Assembly: GCF_002078875.1 (NCBI RefSeq)
Contig: NW_018364561.1
Coordinates: 24,092 to 88,091 of the forward strand
DNA: 64,000 nucleotides
Reading direction: 5' to 3'
DNA from: Numida meleagris
Taxonomy: Eukaryota > Chordata > Aves > Galliformes > Numididae
Position numbers and translations under genes: made by a program. This document shows, one piece after another, positions 31,460-43,088 of this stretch (positions are counted from its first letter, which is position 1; each line of letters begins with the position of its first letter). The notes under the pieces are model-generated. The model made no database searches, was not told where the DNA came from, and was given only the letters and a program-made list of their open reading frames with translations.

Positions 31460-31984
31460 TGCCCTGGTTTCAACTGAAATGTTTTGGTTTTGGGAGAAAA
31501 ACAGTGTTGATAACACACTATTGTTTTAGTTGTTGCTGAGCTGTGCTGTACAGAGCCAAGAGCATTTTAGTTCCTCAGCTTCTCATCCTGTCTTGCTGCT
31601 GAGGGGGACTGAGGGAGGGCACAAGGATCTGGAAGGAGACAGCTCATCTACACTGCCTGAAGCAATATCCCATAGCACATGGCATCATGGAGAAAAAAAG
31701 CTTGTAAACAGGGGGAGTTCATCGGGTGGCCCGCTGCTGTGGGGGAATAGTGGGGCATCAGTAGGCGAGTGGCGAGCAATTGCTTGTGCATCACTTGTTT
31801 CATTCATTTTATATATTTTTTCTCTCCTTTTTCTCTATCTTAATAAACAGTTTTTATCTCAACCCATGAATTCATTGGTTTTGTTTTTTTTTTTACCTGA
31901 TCTTTCCCCTGTCCCACTGAGAAAGAGGGGTAGTGAACAAGCCACTCCGTAGTGCTGAGCTACCTGCCAGGTTAAAACACAACA
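31460..31984 (+). mobile_element. solo ERV LTR
   Basis: The 525-bp unit starts TGCCCTGGTTTCAACTGAAA and ends GGTTAAAACACAACA. The flanks ACCCA (31455-31459) and ACCGA (31985-31989) look like a 5-bp target duplication with one change. Near 31807 there is a TATATATT box-like stretch, and at 31842-31847 an AATAAA polyadenylation signal. A T-rich run and a CCCTGTCCCACTGAGAAAGA block follow, with a TGCTGAGCTACCTGCCAGG end. No internal retroviral genes or partner LTR lie in the same orientation nearby. It shares AAAACAGTGTTGA and GTTGCTGAGC...ACAGAGCCAAG with the minus-strand LTR at 42598. ERVL-like class is inferred from the 5-bp duplication. Confidence 0.85.
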
Positions 31985-32344
31985 ACCGAGAACAAGGGTT
32001 TCTAAAGCATTCAGGAGCCTTCAGTTATTTTTGGCCATGTGGAGATTTAACCTCCACATCTAACATATTTGCTGACCTACACCTGAGCTTCCACTTCATA
32101 CTGAAATATGTATTTTTTTGATGTGTATAGTCTATATAATACTATTATCATCAAACACTGCTTAGAGAATCAAAAGACGTACTAAGCAGATTTAAAAAGA
32201 TCACCCCAGACTTAGCAGTTAAGGATGAAACATGTTAAAAAATTATACTAGCATATAGAATATGTAAAGCATTAGTAGGTATCGAAGGTGATACTTCAAT
32301 AGCTGTGTCATGCCATAAATATCACTTGAATTAATCTTGTTAAT
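31985..32344. other. unique DNA
   Basis: Unique AT-rich sequence; nothing recognised. Confidence 0.4.
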
Positions 32345-32862
32345 TATAACAGAATTGAACACAACAGAATAGAACAGAATAGGTCAGTTGCAAAGAATGT
32401 ACAGAGCCTTAATGTTGTCCAACTGCCTGACCACTGCAATGAGCTCACCTCTCAGCCTCCTCTTCTCTGGACCAGACAGCCCAAGGGTCTTTAGCCTCTC
32501 TTCCCTCGACATGCCTTCTAGCCCTGTCACAAGCTTTGTCACACTCCTCTGGACACCTCCAAGTCCTTTAACGTTCCTTTCTGATTTGTGGAGCCCAGAA
32601 TTGCACTCGGTATTCAAGGTGAGGCTGCACCGATAATCAAACAATTCTAACTATAATGAAAGGATCACCTCCTCTGGCTGGTAGCCATGCCATGTTTAAT
32701 GCAGCCCTACACACTGCCGGGGCTCCTGGCTGCCAGGGTACATGGCTGGCTCATGCCCAGCCTACTGCCACCAGCACCACTAGGCCCCTGTCTGCAGGGC
32801 TGACCCCCAGCCACTCGTCTATAGCTGTGTCCAGCATTACTCCACCCCAAGTTAATTCTTAA
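32345..32862 (-). mobile_element. CR1-like LINE fragment, old subfamily
   Basis: The plus-strand start has AGAATAGAACAGAATAGG, a terminal-repeat-like stretch. CACCTCTCAGCCTCCTCTTC and TGGCTGCCAGGGTACATGGC follow, the order seen in the CR1 reverse transcriptase C-terminus on the minus strand. It is strongly diverged. A minus-strand frame (32384-32644) has the GLEGMSREERLKTLGLSGPE block. Confidence 0.8.
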
Positions 32863-34941
32863 ATTACCTAGGCAAAGGCCTTTGTATTTGAAAATCATAG
32901 GTTATTTGCTTCCTTAAGTTAAAATGCTTGATGCTGTCTTATGTAACATTTATTTTATTTGCACTGATCTTCAGCACACTGAATATATTCCTTGTAAACA
33001 TCTATTACCAGTGCAAATATTTAAACAAACAAGAACTTTATCCTCTTCTCACAAAGGAATGGGTTCCAAGAACTCCATCTTTCCTAAATCACACTTACAA
33101 TGATCGAAACTATCTAATTTGAACAAAAGAGCAGTGGAAAATTAAGTTAGGAGCACATTTGGTTTAACATATGTTTGCAATAAAACTTTTGTTTTGAATG
33201 ACTTAATTAGAACTGTTTTCCATACTTACTGGAAACTTGCATAATATCATCATTGCTACCACAAAAGTTGGGGAGGGAGTGAAAGGATTGGGAGTGGAAG
33301 GAGGAGAGCAAGCATTTTAAAATTCTCTGAGAGTTTAACGGCACAGGAAAAACAAAATCCCAATTCTCAGCTTCAGTCACTCACCTCTGTGTGTGATCAC
33401 GTATGTTTCCATAAGAGGAGACTTGCAATTACATTTTCTGTAACATGTCTCACCTTTACTGTGTTCCCAAACTCTACCTTACATTACTCTACATACCTCA
33501 TAGTGGCAGCACACAGAACAAAGGGAAAACAAAGACTGTCACCGACTTTGTTTTTCTTCCATGGGATTTTCCACTTAGCAGCTTTAGTTACTGGATGTGT
33601 TCCTCAGAAATTTTTCTTTTACATCATGGAAGGAAGGCTGATGGAGCATCATGGCACAGCAACCATCAGTAGCGACACTGAGCAGAAATTTCTAGGATGA
33701 AAATTCATTTATTTTGATATCTGCTGCTCTCCCCAGGGAAGGTTTCTCCTTCTATCCCTGAGCTCTGAATCCCTGCTCTAACCTGTAAGCTATTTGTTCA
33801 CTCAGACAATGACTGTAAAACCTTGCCAGGCATAATTCTCTTTACACACAAGCTTTATTCTAATGCTTCATGTCATCTATTCCTGCTCCAGGTAACTTTC
33901 CATTGAATCAGCATTGATCTGGCAACACCACAAAGCTCAGCTTCTTCAGACAACCCCATTTAAATTTACACCTTGCATTACAGCTCTGTCTTCTCTTTTA
34001 AAGTGACTCTAGAATATGAATATTATTTGACTCAAACTGTGAACAAGAAAAATACATTAACATTCTCCTTGCTTTTAGGTAGAATGAAGGGGTACCCTTC
34101 ATTAGCTAATACTGAGGCAGTAGCAGCTGCTACCCTTCTGGATCATTATTAATGGCTTCTGTCGAGACTGTTCCCTTCAAACACTGTCACATCTGCAGCA
34201 TTCCATACTATTTTTTTAATCTTTGTTGTCATGGTTCTTTGTGTTCCTCAGAAATCTAATACTGTGAACATAATTTGGAAACTTAATCACACCGATGAAC
34301 AGAGCCAAACAAAGCATGGTACTTCGAAGTCTTCTAAAAATCAAGGGAAAATTAGCGGTAACATCTACCACTGGCACAATTTTAAAAGATATCTAGATAT
34401 TTAATAAATAATTTGATGTCTCAAGAGATATTCACATATATTAGGAAAACTAATTAGCATTGCAGGAAACAAAAATTAGAGGTGTAAATATCTTTTAAAA
34501 TTTCAAGAAGCTCTCAATGTGATTGAAAAATGGAAATTCTTCCCATTGTAAGTTTCATATTAAAAAAACACAAAAACAAAACCTTGCAAGAAAAGAGAAA
34601 TGGAAGCCATAAATTTCACTGTTGTTTTCCCAAAATGTCCCTTCAGTAACAGAAATTAAAAGCAGATTCTATCTCCTTCTCCCTTTCCAGTTTCATTATC
34701 TTCCAAGTAAAGTGTCTCAGCAATTAGATGGGTAGCAGATTGAGAGCTGGGAAAAATCAGACTTGCTTATCAGTAAGAACAAATCCTCCACGCCTTCCCT
34801 GCTGCTAGGTAAATAGATGAAGGGTGAAAAATTTCTTGATAAGGGCTAGATTAAAAATGACCAAAAAATCCACATTCAAATGCAAGTTGTTTCCATTATG
34901 CCTCAGAGATGGGAAGTTTCATGTTTTGGGGCATGATAAAT
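32863..34941. other. 2.1 kb unique DNA
   Basis: Unique sequence, AT-rich. A 103-codon open frame at 33389-33700 has no protein-like features and no good splice sites and is not credited. Nothing else recognised. Confidence 0.5.
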
Positions 34942-35053
34942 CACAGAATCATAGAATGTCTAGGTTGAAAAGGACTTTATAGATCATCTAGTTTCAAGCC
35001 CCCTGATGTGGGCAGGGTTGCCACCCACTAGACCAGGCTGCCCTGGTCTAAAA
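34942..35053 (-). mobile_element. CR1 LINE 3' terminal fragment
   Basis: TCACAGAATCATAGAATGTC at the plus-strand start, then GGCAGGGTTGCCACCCACTA and GACCAGGCTGCCCTGGTCTA. 5'-truncated after about 110 bases. A perfect hairpin begins a few bases beyond the truncation point. Confidence 0.9.
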
Positions 35054-35063
35054 GCTTAAGCTT

Positions 35064-35090
35064 AAAACTAAGCTTGTAAAGCTTAGTTTT
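35064..35090. repeat. perfect hairpin, 12-bp stem, 3-base loop
   Basis: AAAACTAAGCTT, loop GTA, AAGCTTAGTTTT. Perfect inverted repeat next to the CR1 5' truncation point. Further AAGCTT copies lie just upstream (35053-35063). Confidence 0.95.
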
Positions 35091-35251
35091 ACCTTCTAAC
35101 TTTAGGTTATGCATGTTTTCTGTATCATCAAAACAACTGCAATTCACAATTTGATTTGATTTTTCCCTCTGAGTGAATCTTTGAGAATACACTATAACAG
35201 ATGAAAGTCATAGCAATGTGGAGCCACACGTATTATTGTCATTAGTAAAGG

Positions 35252-35410
35252 CACAGAATCATAGAATCATAGAATCTCAAGGTTGGAAAGGACCTACAAG
35301 ATCATCTAGTCCAACAGTCCTCCTATCCCCACTGCTACCCACTGATCTACTAAATCATATCTCGTAGCACCTCACATCCACAGTCCACAATCTACATCCT
35401 TGAAATGTAC
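35252..35410 (-). mobile_element. CR1 LINE 3' terminal fragment
   Basis: Starts with CAGAATCATAGAATCATAGA, then TCAAGGTTGGAAAGGACCTA and CTAGTCCAACAGTCCTCCTA. This 3' UTR type resembles the copy at 18541. 5'-truncated after about 150 bases. Confidence 0.9.
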
Positions 35411-37447
35411 CAGAAAAAAAAATAGATTTGGAAGAGCAGAGCCAGTGTCAGCCTCAGACTGCTGTCCCTGTCTCCATGCTTTGTACAAGAAATGAAGGCT
35501 TTTATGATCCTCTCTGCTATAGATTAAAACATATGAAGTGCTTTTTGCACACTTCTTAGATCACCAATAATTCAAATCACAGATGGAGTGAAACAGAGAG
35601 CTCTTGTCTCTGTCTTAGTTACATATGTCTTTGCTCAACAGAAATTATGGTTACCAAGTCTGGAGTGTGGCTTTTTTTCTTATCAGCAGTCTTTAGAATT
35701 AAGCACTTAACGTGCTGTTGCACTGTTCCTTTCCTTCTTTTCCCTTCTAGCCTAAATTCCATTAAAAAATCTGTCTAACGCTGTGGCTTCTACAGCCTCT
35801 AGAAAGAAAAGGAATTATACTAGAATTTAAGCGATGGAGAGCCCTGATAAGATTAAATCTTGTCCAAAAGGAAGACACTCAGGAGAAAAATACTTACAAT
35901 GCAAAAACAACGAAGACAACAATAAAGACGGTCACCAACAATTTGCAGTATCAGTTTTGAATTCTTACAAGGGAATGCCCATTTTTTGTCTTTAAGGAAC
36001 CTGCGATCCCAAATCAACTATTTGTTTCTCCATTTCTGCTTTGGAGCAGAAAACACAATTTGCTGTTCAATGGCTGAGTATGAAAAGGGCAAACGGTAGC
36101 AGCCTGTTAGGGAGAGATGATGTCAAACAGAAGACAGCAGTCATTTATTCCTGAGCCTGAGTAATAGGGAAATTATAGAATGAGGGAGAAAAATAAGCTT
36201 GTTTATCTGTCAGCAGGTTGTGTAATCTGTCCGTTATAGTTATTTTTCTTAACAAATCTACTCATGTTGTTGCATGCATTCCAAGCAATTGAGTTGGTAA
36301 AACATGAAATGTTCTAAAGATGCAATTATATTCATTTCAGTGTGCATTTCAAGCTTGTGAATCTTTGGCAGGACACTAGCTGGCAGGCCACTCAGAAAAT
36401 AGTCCAGCAGAATTGGTGAAAAATTGTGTTAATAGGGACTATTTATACAGCTAAAGATTAGATGGGCTGTTCCGATCCCCATTATCACCTGTCCATATCT
36501 TAATCTTTCCAAGTTTTTATTTTTTAACTGATGCTGACCTAAAAGACAGTGAATTAGCACGCTGTCTTTGCCTATAAGCTAGGTAAGCTTCGGCAGTGCA
36601 ATAAACTCTATTCTCATGAAACAGATAAGAGATTTCACTCACTGATCTGAAGGATGTCGGTCCTTTTTTTCTGGAATAACGTGCTGTCTTTAAGACTCAG
36701 GGTTGTTAGAAAGCTGAAGCGTGATGTGATACTAACACTGCAGGTTTATGGCTAGCAGAATAATAAAGTAATGTGAATACTTTTTTCCCCTGTAATTATG
36801 ACAGTTTGACACAGGGCATGCTTAAAGGTGTGGATAGATTTCTAGCCACCTAAAACACAAAACAATATTTTAAAATTATTATGCAATCATATCTTTACTC
36901 AGGACTCAGGCATGCCGTTCTTTTATTATTACATGCTATAAAACTGTTGAAGTTTAAATTGAAATGTAGTAGGAAATACATCTTACTGCTGAATAATAAT
37001 TATTTAGAACGGAAAAAATTAGTGGGAGTCTTCTATTGAAAGGGTATGAGAGGTTTTTTTTGGCAAAATATTATTGAAATGTAAAAATTACACAGATAGG
37101 CGACATAATATTTATATCTTTTCAAAATGGGCTCTGAGTACTTTAGTTTATCACTGGCTTTCAGCCAGGAAGATCAGGGCCTCTAAAAGAGTGATTTAGG
37201 CACCTGTTGCAGAAATGGATGATGAGCTCCAAGTCACTTCTGACTGAGCATGGGAAAAGGAGAAACTTAATTCATTATGGTCATATGTGATGCCTTAGAA
37301 AATGCATTTAGCATCTCAGTCAGATAACTGTCAATAGAACAAATTAGGATCAAATATTCTACTGATGACTGAAGACTTTGGAGTAGAGAGGTGGTAGTAG
37401 ACCAGTTAATGATTATGTATAGTTTTTTTTAACTATTTTATTTTCAG
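35411..37447. other. 2.0 kb unique DNA
   Basis: AT-rich unique sequence. No transposon recognised. The last 30 bases (TTTTTTTTAACTATTTTATT, then TTCAG) form a good splice acceptor for the next candidate exon. Confidence 0.5.
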
Positions 37448-37552
37448 AGAAGACAAGAAAAAGAAAAAAGGAGAGGATATAGCTATGTGAAGCTATTTTG
37501 GACAGATACTACAGCTATCCAGAACAAAATCTTTTGGAGATCTTGGAGAGAT
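37448..37552 (+). CDS. candidate internal exon, phase 0-0, unidentified
   Basis: The segment follows TTTTATTTTCAG and ends at GGAGAGAT directly before GTAAGTAA, a near-ideal donor. It is 105 bases, 35 codons, open in the first frame only: RRQEKEKRRGYSYVKLFWTD and then TTAIQNKIFWRSWRD. The other two frames stop early. It is basic and aromatic-rich. The phase agrees with the candidates at 8006-8146 and 29661-29801, so the three could in principle be spliced in frame. Good splice sites occur by chance in long introns, and I recognise no family, so this stays a candidate. Confidence 0.3.
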
Positions 37553-40481
37553 GTAAGTAATTTTGGAGAAGAGTTAAATTCAAAACCATTTTTTTCTAGG
37601 CTGCTAGACATTATTGAGTTTTGTCTACATATTAACAGAAAGCAGACAAAAAGCTGTAAATGTAAATCAAATTTTGTTTTCCTGAGTAATCCTTCGTATA
37701 TTATCATAATATTCCTTAGTATATCAGAGAAGTACTTTCCAGATACTTTTCAAATCAAGAAACGTTGTTGAGGAAATGATACCTTCCACTAAGAATTAGC
37801 TAGACTTCATTACTGCAACGACTGGTGAAACTATATTTTAACAGTGAAAAAACACAGTGATTAAGCTATCATCCAATTATTTTTTTCTGATACGTACAGG
37901 AAGAAGTAACCAGTTTTCTCCAAACTAAAATGCAGCTCCTATCAAGAAAATGTTGCCTCTGACACCTTATTTGGCTTGAGTCTTCTGCATTCCTGGATGG
38001 GAAATTTTAGCCTTCGAAGCCCACAGAATGTAAATATGAAATATTTTGTTGTGCAGTGAATCATATTCAGCACCTGTATCATCACTGATGATATGTTTCA
38101 GTTATCTGATTGACTTATGTCTAGCAACAGCAGCACCATGCAGAATAGAAAAGTTTCTTTGATAGTGTAGATAAACCTAACCAACAACTGCAGGCTGAAG
38201 ATGTTATTATAGCCCATGTGCTGACGAAAGTTTTGCAAATCGTAAAATCCTATTAGATTTTACATCTGGCACTATCTTTCAGGTAAGATCAGAAGATCTC
38301 CTTTGAAGGATTTCTTATTCTTCTGGTGGAAAGTGCTAGCTTTGTTGAAAACAATATTTTTGACACTAACAGCATAGCTTTGTCTGGAACTGTTCCACAT
38401 TTGGAGGAAAAAAAACTACATTGTATGGCTTTCTCCCTTATACCATAGGAAGCCACAGCCAAACGATTAATAACTGAACATCTAGGGCAGCGGAGTCCCT
38501 TGTCTTGCCATCTCAGATAAGATAACACATTATTTTAGGGGTATTCAAATCAAGCATGAGAGAGAGCTAATGAAGAGAAAGGGATTGTGAAAGGTATAGT
38601 GATAGTTTCCCTCAGGTCAGACATGCAGTTTGGCTTCATGTGGTGCTGAAGTTCTTAAGATAAAAGTAAAGATGCAATATTTGAGCTGTTACCAACAAAT
38701 AGTTTCAGTACAACCACTTAGACATGACTCAGTTTGTCTCATTTTATCCCCAGAAGAAATGAAAGGAATCCATATCATAGGAAAAAAACTGTATTATCAA
38801 CTGATATATCATAAAGTCCTCTGAACAGTTGCAGTCTCACATGGTTAGCTCCATCCCTTCACAAGTTATGTTTAACCTTGCAGAAATCATGCAGCTGTGG
38901 GGGTATGCTGCGCTAGCACTATGGTTTGCACTAGCTCACAGTACTGCACAGGAGCCAGAGTTGGGTCATTCCCCATTTTAAACACATAGAGCCAGATTCT
39001 GAGCGAGCCTCAGTTCTGTAAACTCTATGTAAAACCGTATGTCATAGATTTACAGCATCTTCAGATTGGACAATGCAAGTGCTCCTAAACAATCATACAC
39101 ATCACACAGAGTTAGCATGCCTTCCAGGCTGCAAAGCAGAAAGGAGGGCACAGTGCAAAATTCTGGTCCAGGGCATAGAGCTGCACTGCTGTTCCATGGC
39201 CTGTGAACTGCATCCTCAGAGCCTATTTTTCCTGTGGCATCCTCTGAACACTAGTCTCTCTTTTCATGACAGGCCACAACACTGTTACAATGGTCTTCAA
39301 AGTGTATACACATCAGCTTTGGCTAAGCTTTGAGATCAAGCACTGATACACAGGAGTATTGACAGAAAAAAAATCTGATGTATTTGATGGTTATGTCTGC
39401 ATTCTACTGTTAGCACAAGTCCTTTAAATCACTCAGAGAGAAGCAAAACATAATGTGTTAAACATAATTCTTCTGCTCTGTGTATCAGATGATCACTCCT
39501 CTAAGTGATGGAATATGGAAGATAGAAATTCCTTACAGAGGAATAGAGATAGAGAATCCTTATCAATCAGCTGACTTTATTGACTAGATTTTTCTTTTAA
39601 AGATCCAGATGGTGAAAACAAAAACTGCTGGTTTTAATAGTTATTTGAAAAAAGATCATTCTGTAAGTAAAGTATGATTCAGTCTAAGAAACTAAATGGA
39701 ATTAGTTATCTATATTTTAAATTGGGAGATTAGGACAGACTCAATTTGAAAGTCTCTCGTGTGGATTATATGATGTATCTCAGGGTTTAGTAGACTAAGA
39801 CAAGACATGGTTATAGGGTTCTTTGGGAAACCTCCAAGTACTTTTGAAGGGATTGCAGTTCTTCCATTCCAAAGTTTTATTTGCCATCAAAGAGGATATT
39901 TACAGAGAAAAAAAAAAAAAGGAGAAAGGGTTTCAGATGTAAGACTAAAAGAAGGGTGAAGGAAAATATGAAATAACAATTTATCTTTAGTAATATTAAA
40001 AAAAAAGTTAGACTTGGAAAGCTTTATGTTCTGCATAGAATTACACAGGGCTTTTGATGGCCATCTTTATCCTTTTATAATTCAAAATTCAGTCAGCTAC
40101 AATGAAGGTAAACGAAGCAGGTAAGTGTACTGTTCGTTTTCCACAAAAATGTATAGAACTCAAGGCATTTTTCCCAAGGGCATTATCTCAGATGCATGTC
40201 ATTAGAAAGGTATGTGCACCAATATCTTTGGTCATTGGAGTCATTAAATAAACAAATGACAAAATCAGCTTCCAATTTCTAGGATCTACCAGTGAATCAC
40301 TTAGGAATAAGCAATCATTTCAATCATACTGTTTGAGGGGCACTCGCATTCAAAACCCTTGAAAACTGAAAACAGAAGGAAGGTTTAATGTGGAATACAC
40401 ATTTGTTGAATGAATTCATATGCCTCAGTTTCCAGAATTTGCAGGATCAGCAAAACATCTTGCTGTGTACTGGGAATGGTT
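37553..40481. other. 2.9 kb unique DNA
   Basis: AT-rich unique sequence, with A-rich runs near 39909 and 39999. No transposon or RNA gene recognised. A minor exon-like stretch at 40049-40120 is discussed among the rejected items. Confidence 0.5.
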
Positions 40482-41850
40482 CATAGAATCATACAATCAT
40501 AGAATTGTTTGAGTAGCAAGGGACCCTTAAAGGTCATCTTGTCCAACTCCCCTGCAATGACCAGGGACACCTACAGCTATATCAGATGCTTAGAGCCTGG
40601 TCCAGCCTTGCTTTGGTGAGCAACAGGTCCAGTATTGCATCCTCTCTGGTGGGGCTGTCTATTACCTGGCTCAGGAATTTATCCTTGATACATTTCAGGA
40701 CCCTCTTGGATTACCTACACCTCACTGTGCTTATTTTCCAGCAAGTATCAGGGTGGCTGAAGTCCCCAAGGAGGACAAGAGCCTGCAGTCATGATGCCTC
40801 CTGCATCTGGAGGAAGAAGGCTTCATCAAGAGGCTCTGCTTGATCAGGTGGCCCGTAGCAGACCCCAACCACCTCCTTCTCATTTGTCCTTTCCGAAGAG
40901 TTTGTAGCTATTGATAACCACAATTGTGTTGTGGGAATCATCCCACCATGTTTTGGTGATGGTAACTACAGCATGATTTTCCAGTAGCATGGTGGCTTCC
41001 AGCTCCTCCTGTTTGTTCCCAACCTGTGTGAGTTTGTGTACAGGCACTTCAGCTGGGTAGGCAGCCTTGTCACCTTTTTGGAGGACAACTCCTTAATTCC
41101 TTTGAAGTATTTACCTTTAGTCTCCCCATTGCCTTATCATTGTAAGATGCAGCACGTTGAGGGCCTCCACTACTACCTTGTTCCTCTAACTTAGCTATGC
41201 CATCCTGCACCTTATTGCAGAGAGGTTTGCTATCACCCCATTCACCCTTCAGTTTTAAGCCTTGTCAATAAGCCCAAACAGCTCCTGGGCCAGAATCTTT
41301 TTCCCCCTTTGACCCAGGTGGACCCCACCTGCAGCCATCAGGCCAGGTGCTGAGTAAACCGCCCTACGGTCAAAAAAGCCAAAATTCCCATGATGCCACC
41401 AGCCTCTTAGCCACATATTTATCAGATGGCCTTTCCTAGTCCTCTCAGTATCCCTCAGTGCCACTGATGGGATAGAGGAAAATATCACCCGTACTCCTGC
41501 ACTGCCCATTAACCACCTCAGACCCCTGAAGTTTTCATAGCCCTCAGGCTTCTCTCAGAGAATCCATCACTGCCAGTTTCAACTATCAGCAAGAGATAAT
41601 AATCAGAGGGGAAAGCCAGACTAGGGACTCTCTTAGTAATTAATGTTCCTTACCCAGGCCCCAGAAAGGCAGCACGCTTCCTTGATGGCAAGGGTCTCGC
41701 CAACATATGGCCCTCAGTTCCTTTCAGAAGGGAGTCAACCATGATGATCCTCAAGCATGAGGGGATTTGCCAGGAGGTGTCTACAGTTCCCTGGTACAAT
41801 CCTCAGAGACAGGCAGTCTCGGATATGTCTGCCAAGTAGAAGTCTGCTCA
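40482..41850 (-). mobile_element. CR1 LINE with its reverse transcriptase deleted
   Basis: The plus-strand start (TTCATAGAATCATACAATCA) is a normal CR1 3' terminus plus about 130 bases of 3' UTR. Near 40612 the text jumps to the middle of the endonuclease (GCAACAGGTCCAGTATTGCA, ATTACCTGGCTCAGGAATTT). It then runs on through the endonuclease N-terminus and ORF1 up to about 41850. The whole reverse transcriptase and most of the 3' UTR, some 2 kb or more, are missing, although both the 3' end and the far 5' part are kept. This looks like an internal deletion of a nearly full-length copy. Confidence 0.9.
41255..41509 (-). pseudogene. CR1 ORF1 esterase-like domain remnant
   Basis: The frame reads MGSAGVRVIFSSIPSVALRD, then WLRGWWHHGNFGFFDRRAVY, APGLMAAGGVHLGQRGKKIL and QELFGLIDKA. 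This is the C-terminal half of the CR1 ORF1 SGNH-hydrolase domain. The last catalytic block is normally DGVHLS; here it is GGVHLG, so the catalytic Asp is lost while His is kept. Confidence 0.85.
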
Positions 41851-42597
41851 TATATAATTCAGAGGTTGAGGAGATCTTGCAATAATAAGAATTCCACCCC
41901 TTACGTTTTAATGTTGTAAAATGTTTTCCTTAGCATCTCTCCTCATCAATTTTGTGGATCAGCCACTAATTTTAAATCTGTTTGCTTCATCCTCTCCTAT
42001 GTGAAACAAAACAATCCTAACAAATCTGCCAGTTTCTTCAGCTCTTCTGTTGGATTTTCCATAGCTGTTAGCTATTTTGCTAGTCTTTTTTTTTTTTTTT
42101 TAACTTACCTGCCTGCTTTACTGCTCACAGAAAATGCACTTTAATCAAGGAAACCTTTACCAGTTGTATCTCCTGTAATTCTGTATTAACTGCTTCCATT
42201 TGGTCTTCTAACTATTTTTTGTGACTCACAGTGTTGTCCCTGCCCAGACTGTGTTACTTAAAAGCCTTCTGCTCACTGCTTATACTAACATTTTTATATT
42301 CTCCTAACCACACTGGCTTCTGTTTCCCCTTTTCCTTTTAAGCTTGAAAACAGTTTCCACTACTGCCTGTCCAGTTTTTTTTTTTGTTTTTTTTTTTTCT
42401 GTTTTCCCAGTGGTCTGATAAGGGCTGAACAAACAGTAAAAGTTTCAGGAGATCGTGCTCTTGGCATGAAAAACATAATTATTCAAACAGAAGACATCTA
42501 CACGGTAAAGCATCCTGAGTATTTTGTACATAAAATGAATTTCACTTCAGCTCAGATGCCAAAGACAGGCCACTTCCCCTAGATTCCTATGCCCCAC
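41851..42597. other. unclassified DNA between CR1 ORF1 and LTR
   Basis: Could include the diverged 5' end of the CR1, but I cannot show it. Long T-rich runs lie near 42087-42101 and 42376-42399. Confidence 0.4.
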
Positions 42598-43088
42598 TGC
42601 TGTGATTTAACCCAGCAGGCAGCTACACACCACACACCTGCTTGCTCCCGAGTGGAATGGGAGAGAAAATCAAAACAAAATGTGCAAGAACTTGTGTTCT
42701 GAGATAAGGACAGTTTAATTAGAAAGTAAAGAATAAACAGATGCATGGTGCAAGTCCTCAAGCAAAAGAAGCCCACTGCTATGGGCTGATACCCCCAGTT
42801 TTACCGCGCAGCATGACAACACACTGCACAGGTCATCCCTATAGCTAGTTTATGTCAGCTGTCCTGGTTCTGTCCCCTCCCAGCTGCTTGTGCTTCCTCA
42901 ATCCCCTTGATCGCTGGGCAGTGCAAGAAAGTGAAAAACTGAATTGTCCTTGGCTCTGTGCAGCACTGCTCAGCAACAAGTAAAACGTCAGTGTGTTCTC
43001 AACACTGTTTTGCTCCTAAAGCCAAAAGACAGCATCATAACAGTTTCTATGAAGTAAAAATTCTGCTGTCCCAGCTGAAACCAGGACA
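42598..43088 (-). mobile_element. ERV LTR, minus orientation
   Basis: In LTR sense (minus strand) it starts TGTCCTGGTTTCAGCTGGGA and ends GGGTTAAATCACAGCA, giving TG...CA ends over about 491 bases. It has the AAAACAGTGTTGAGAACACA and GTTGCTGAGCAGTGCTG, ACAGAGCCAAG words shared with the LTR at 31460. The expected polyadenylation signal is degraded (AATTAAA near 42716). The flanks (CCCAC and CCAAG) do not make a convincing target duplication, which suggests age or an end shifted by a few bases. No internal retroviral region adjoins it. Confidence 0.8.

Noticed and set aside
33377..33433. Small minus-strand exon-like segment with a GTGAGT donor
   Set aside because: About 54 bases and a poor pyrimidine tract; chance is more likely.
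35898..36040. Minus-strand donor (GTAAGTAT) after a hydrophobic, membrane-helix-like frame
   Set aside because: The hydrophobic frame has a stop immediately upstream and no acceptor or start codon; likely chance.
40049..40120. Possible 72-base exon ending at a GTAAGT donor
   Set aside because: Weak acceptor and a phase that does not fit the other candidates.
31460..43088. A provirus bounded by the two related LTRs
   Set aside because: The LTRs are in opposite orientation and the DNA between holds no retroviral genes, only CR1 and unique DNA.
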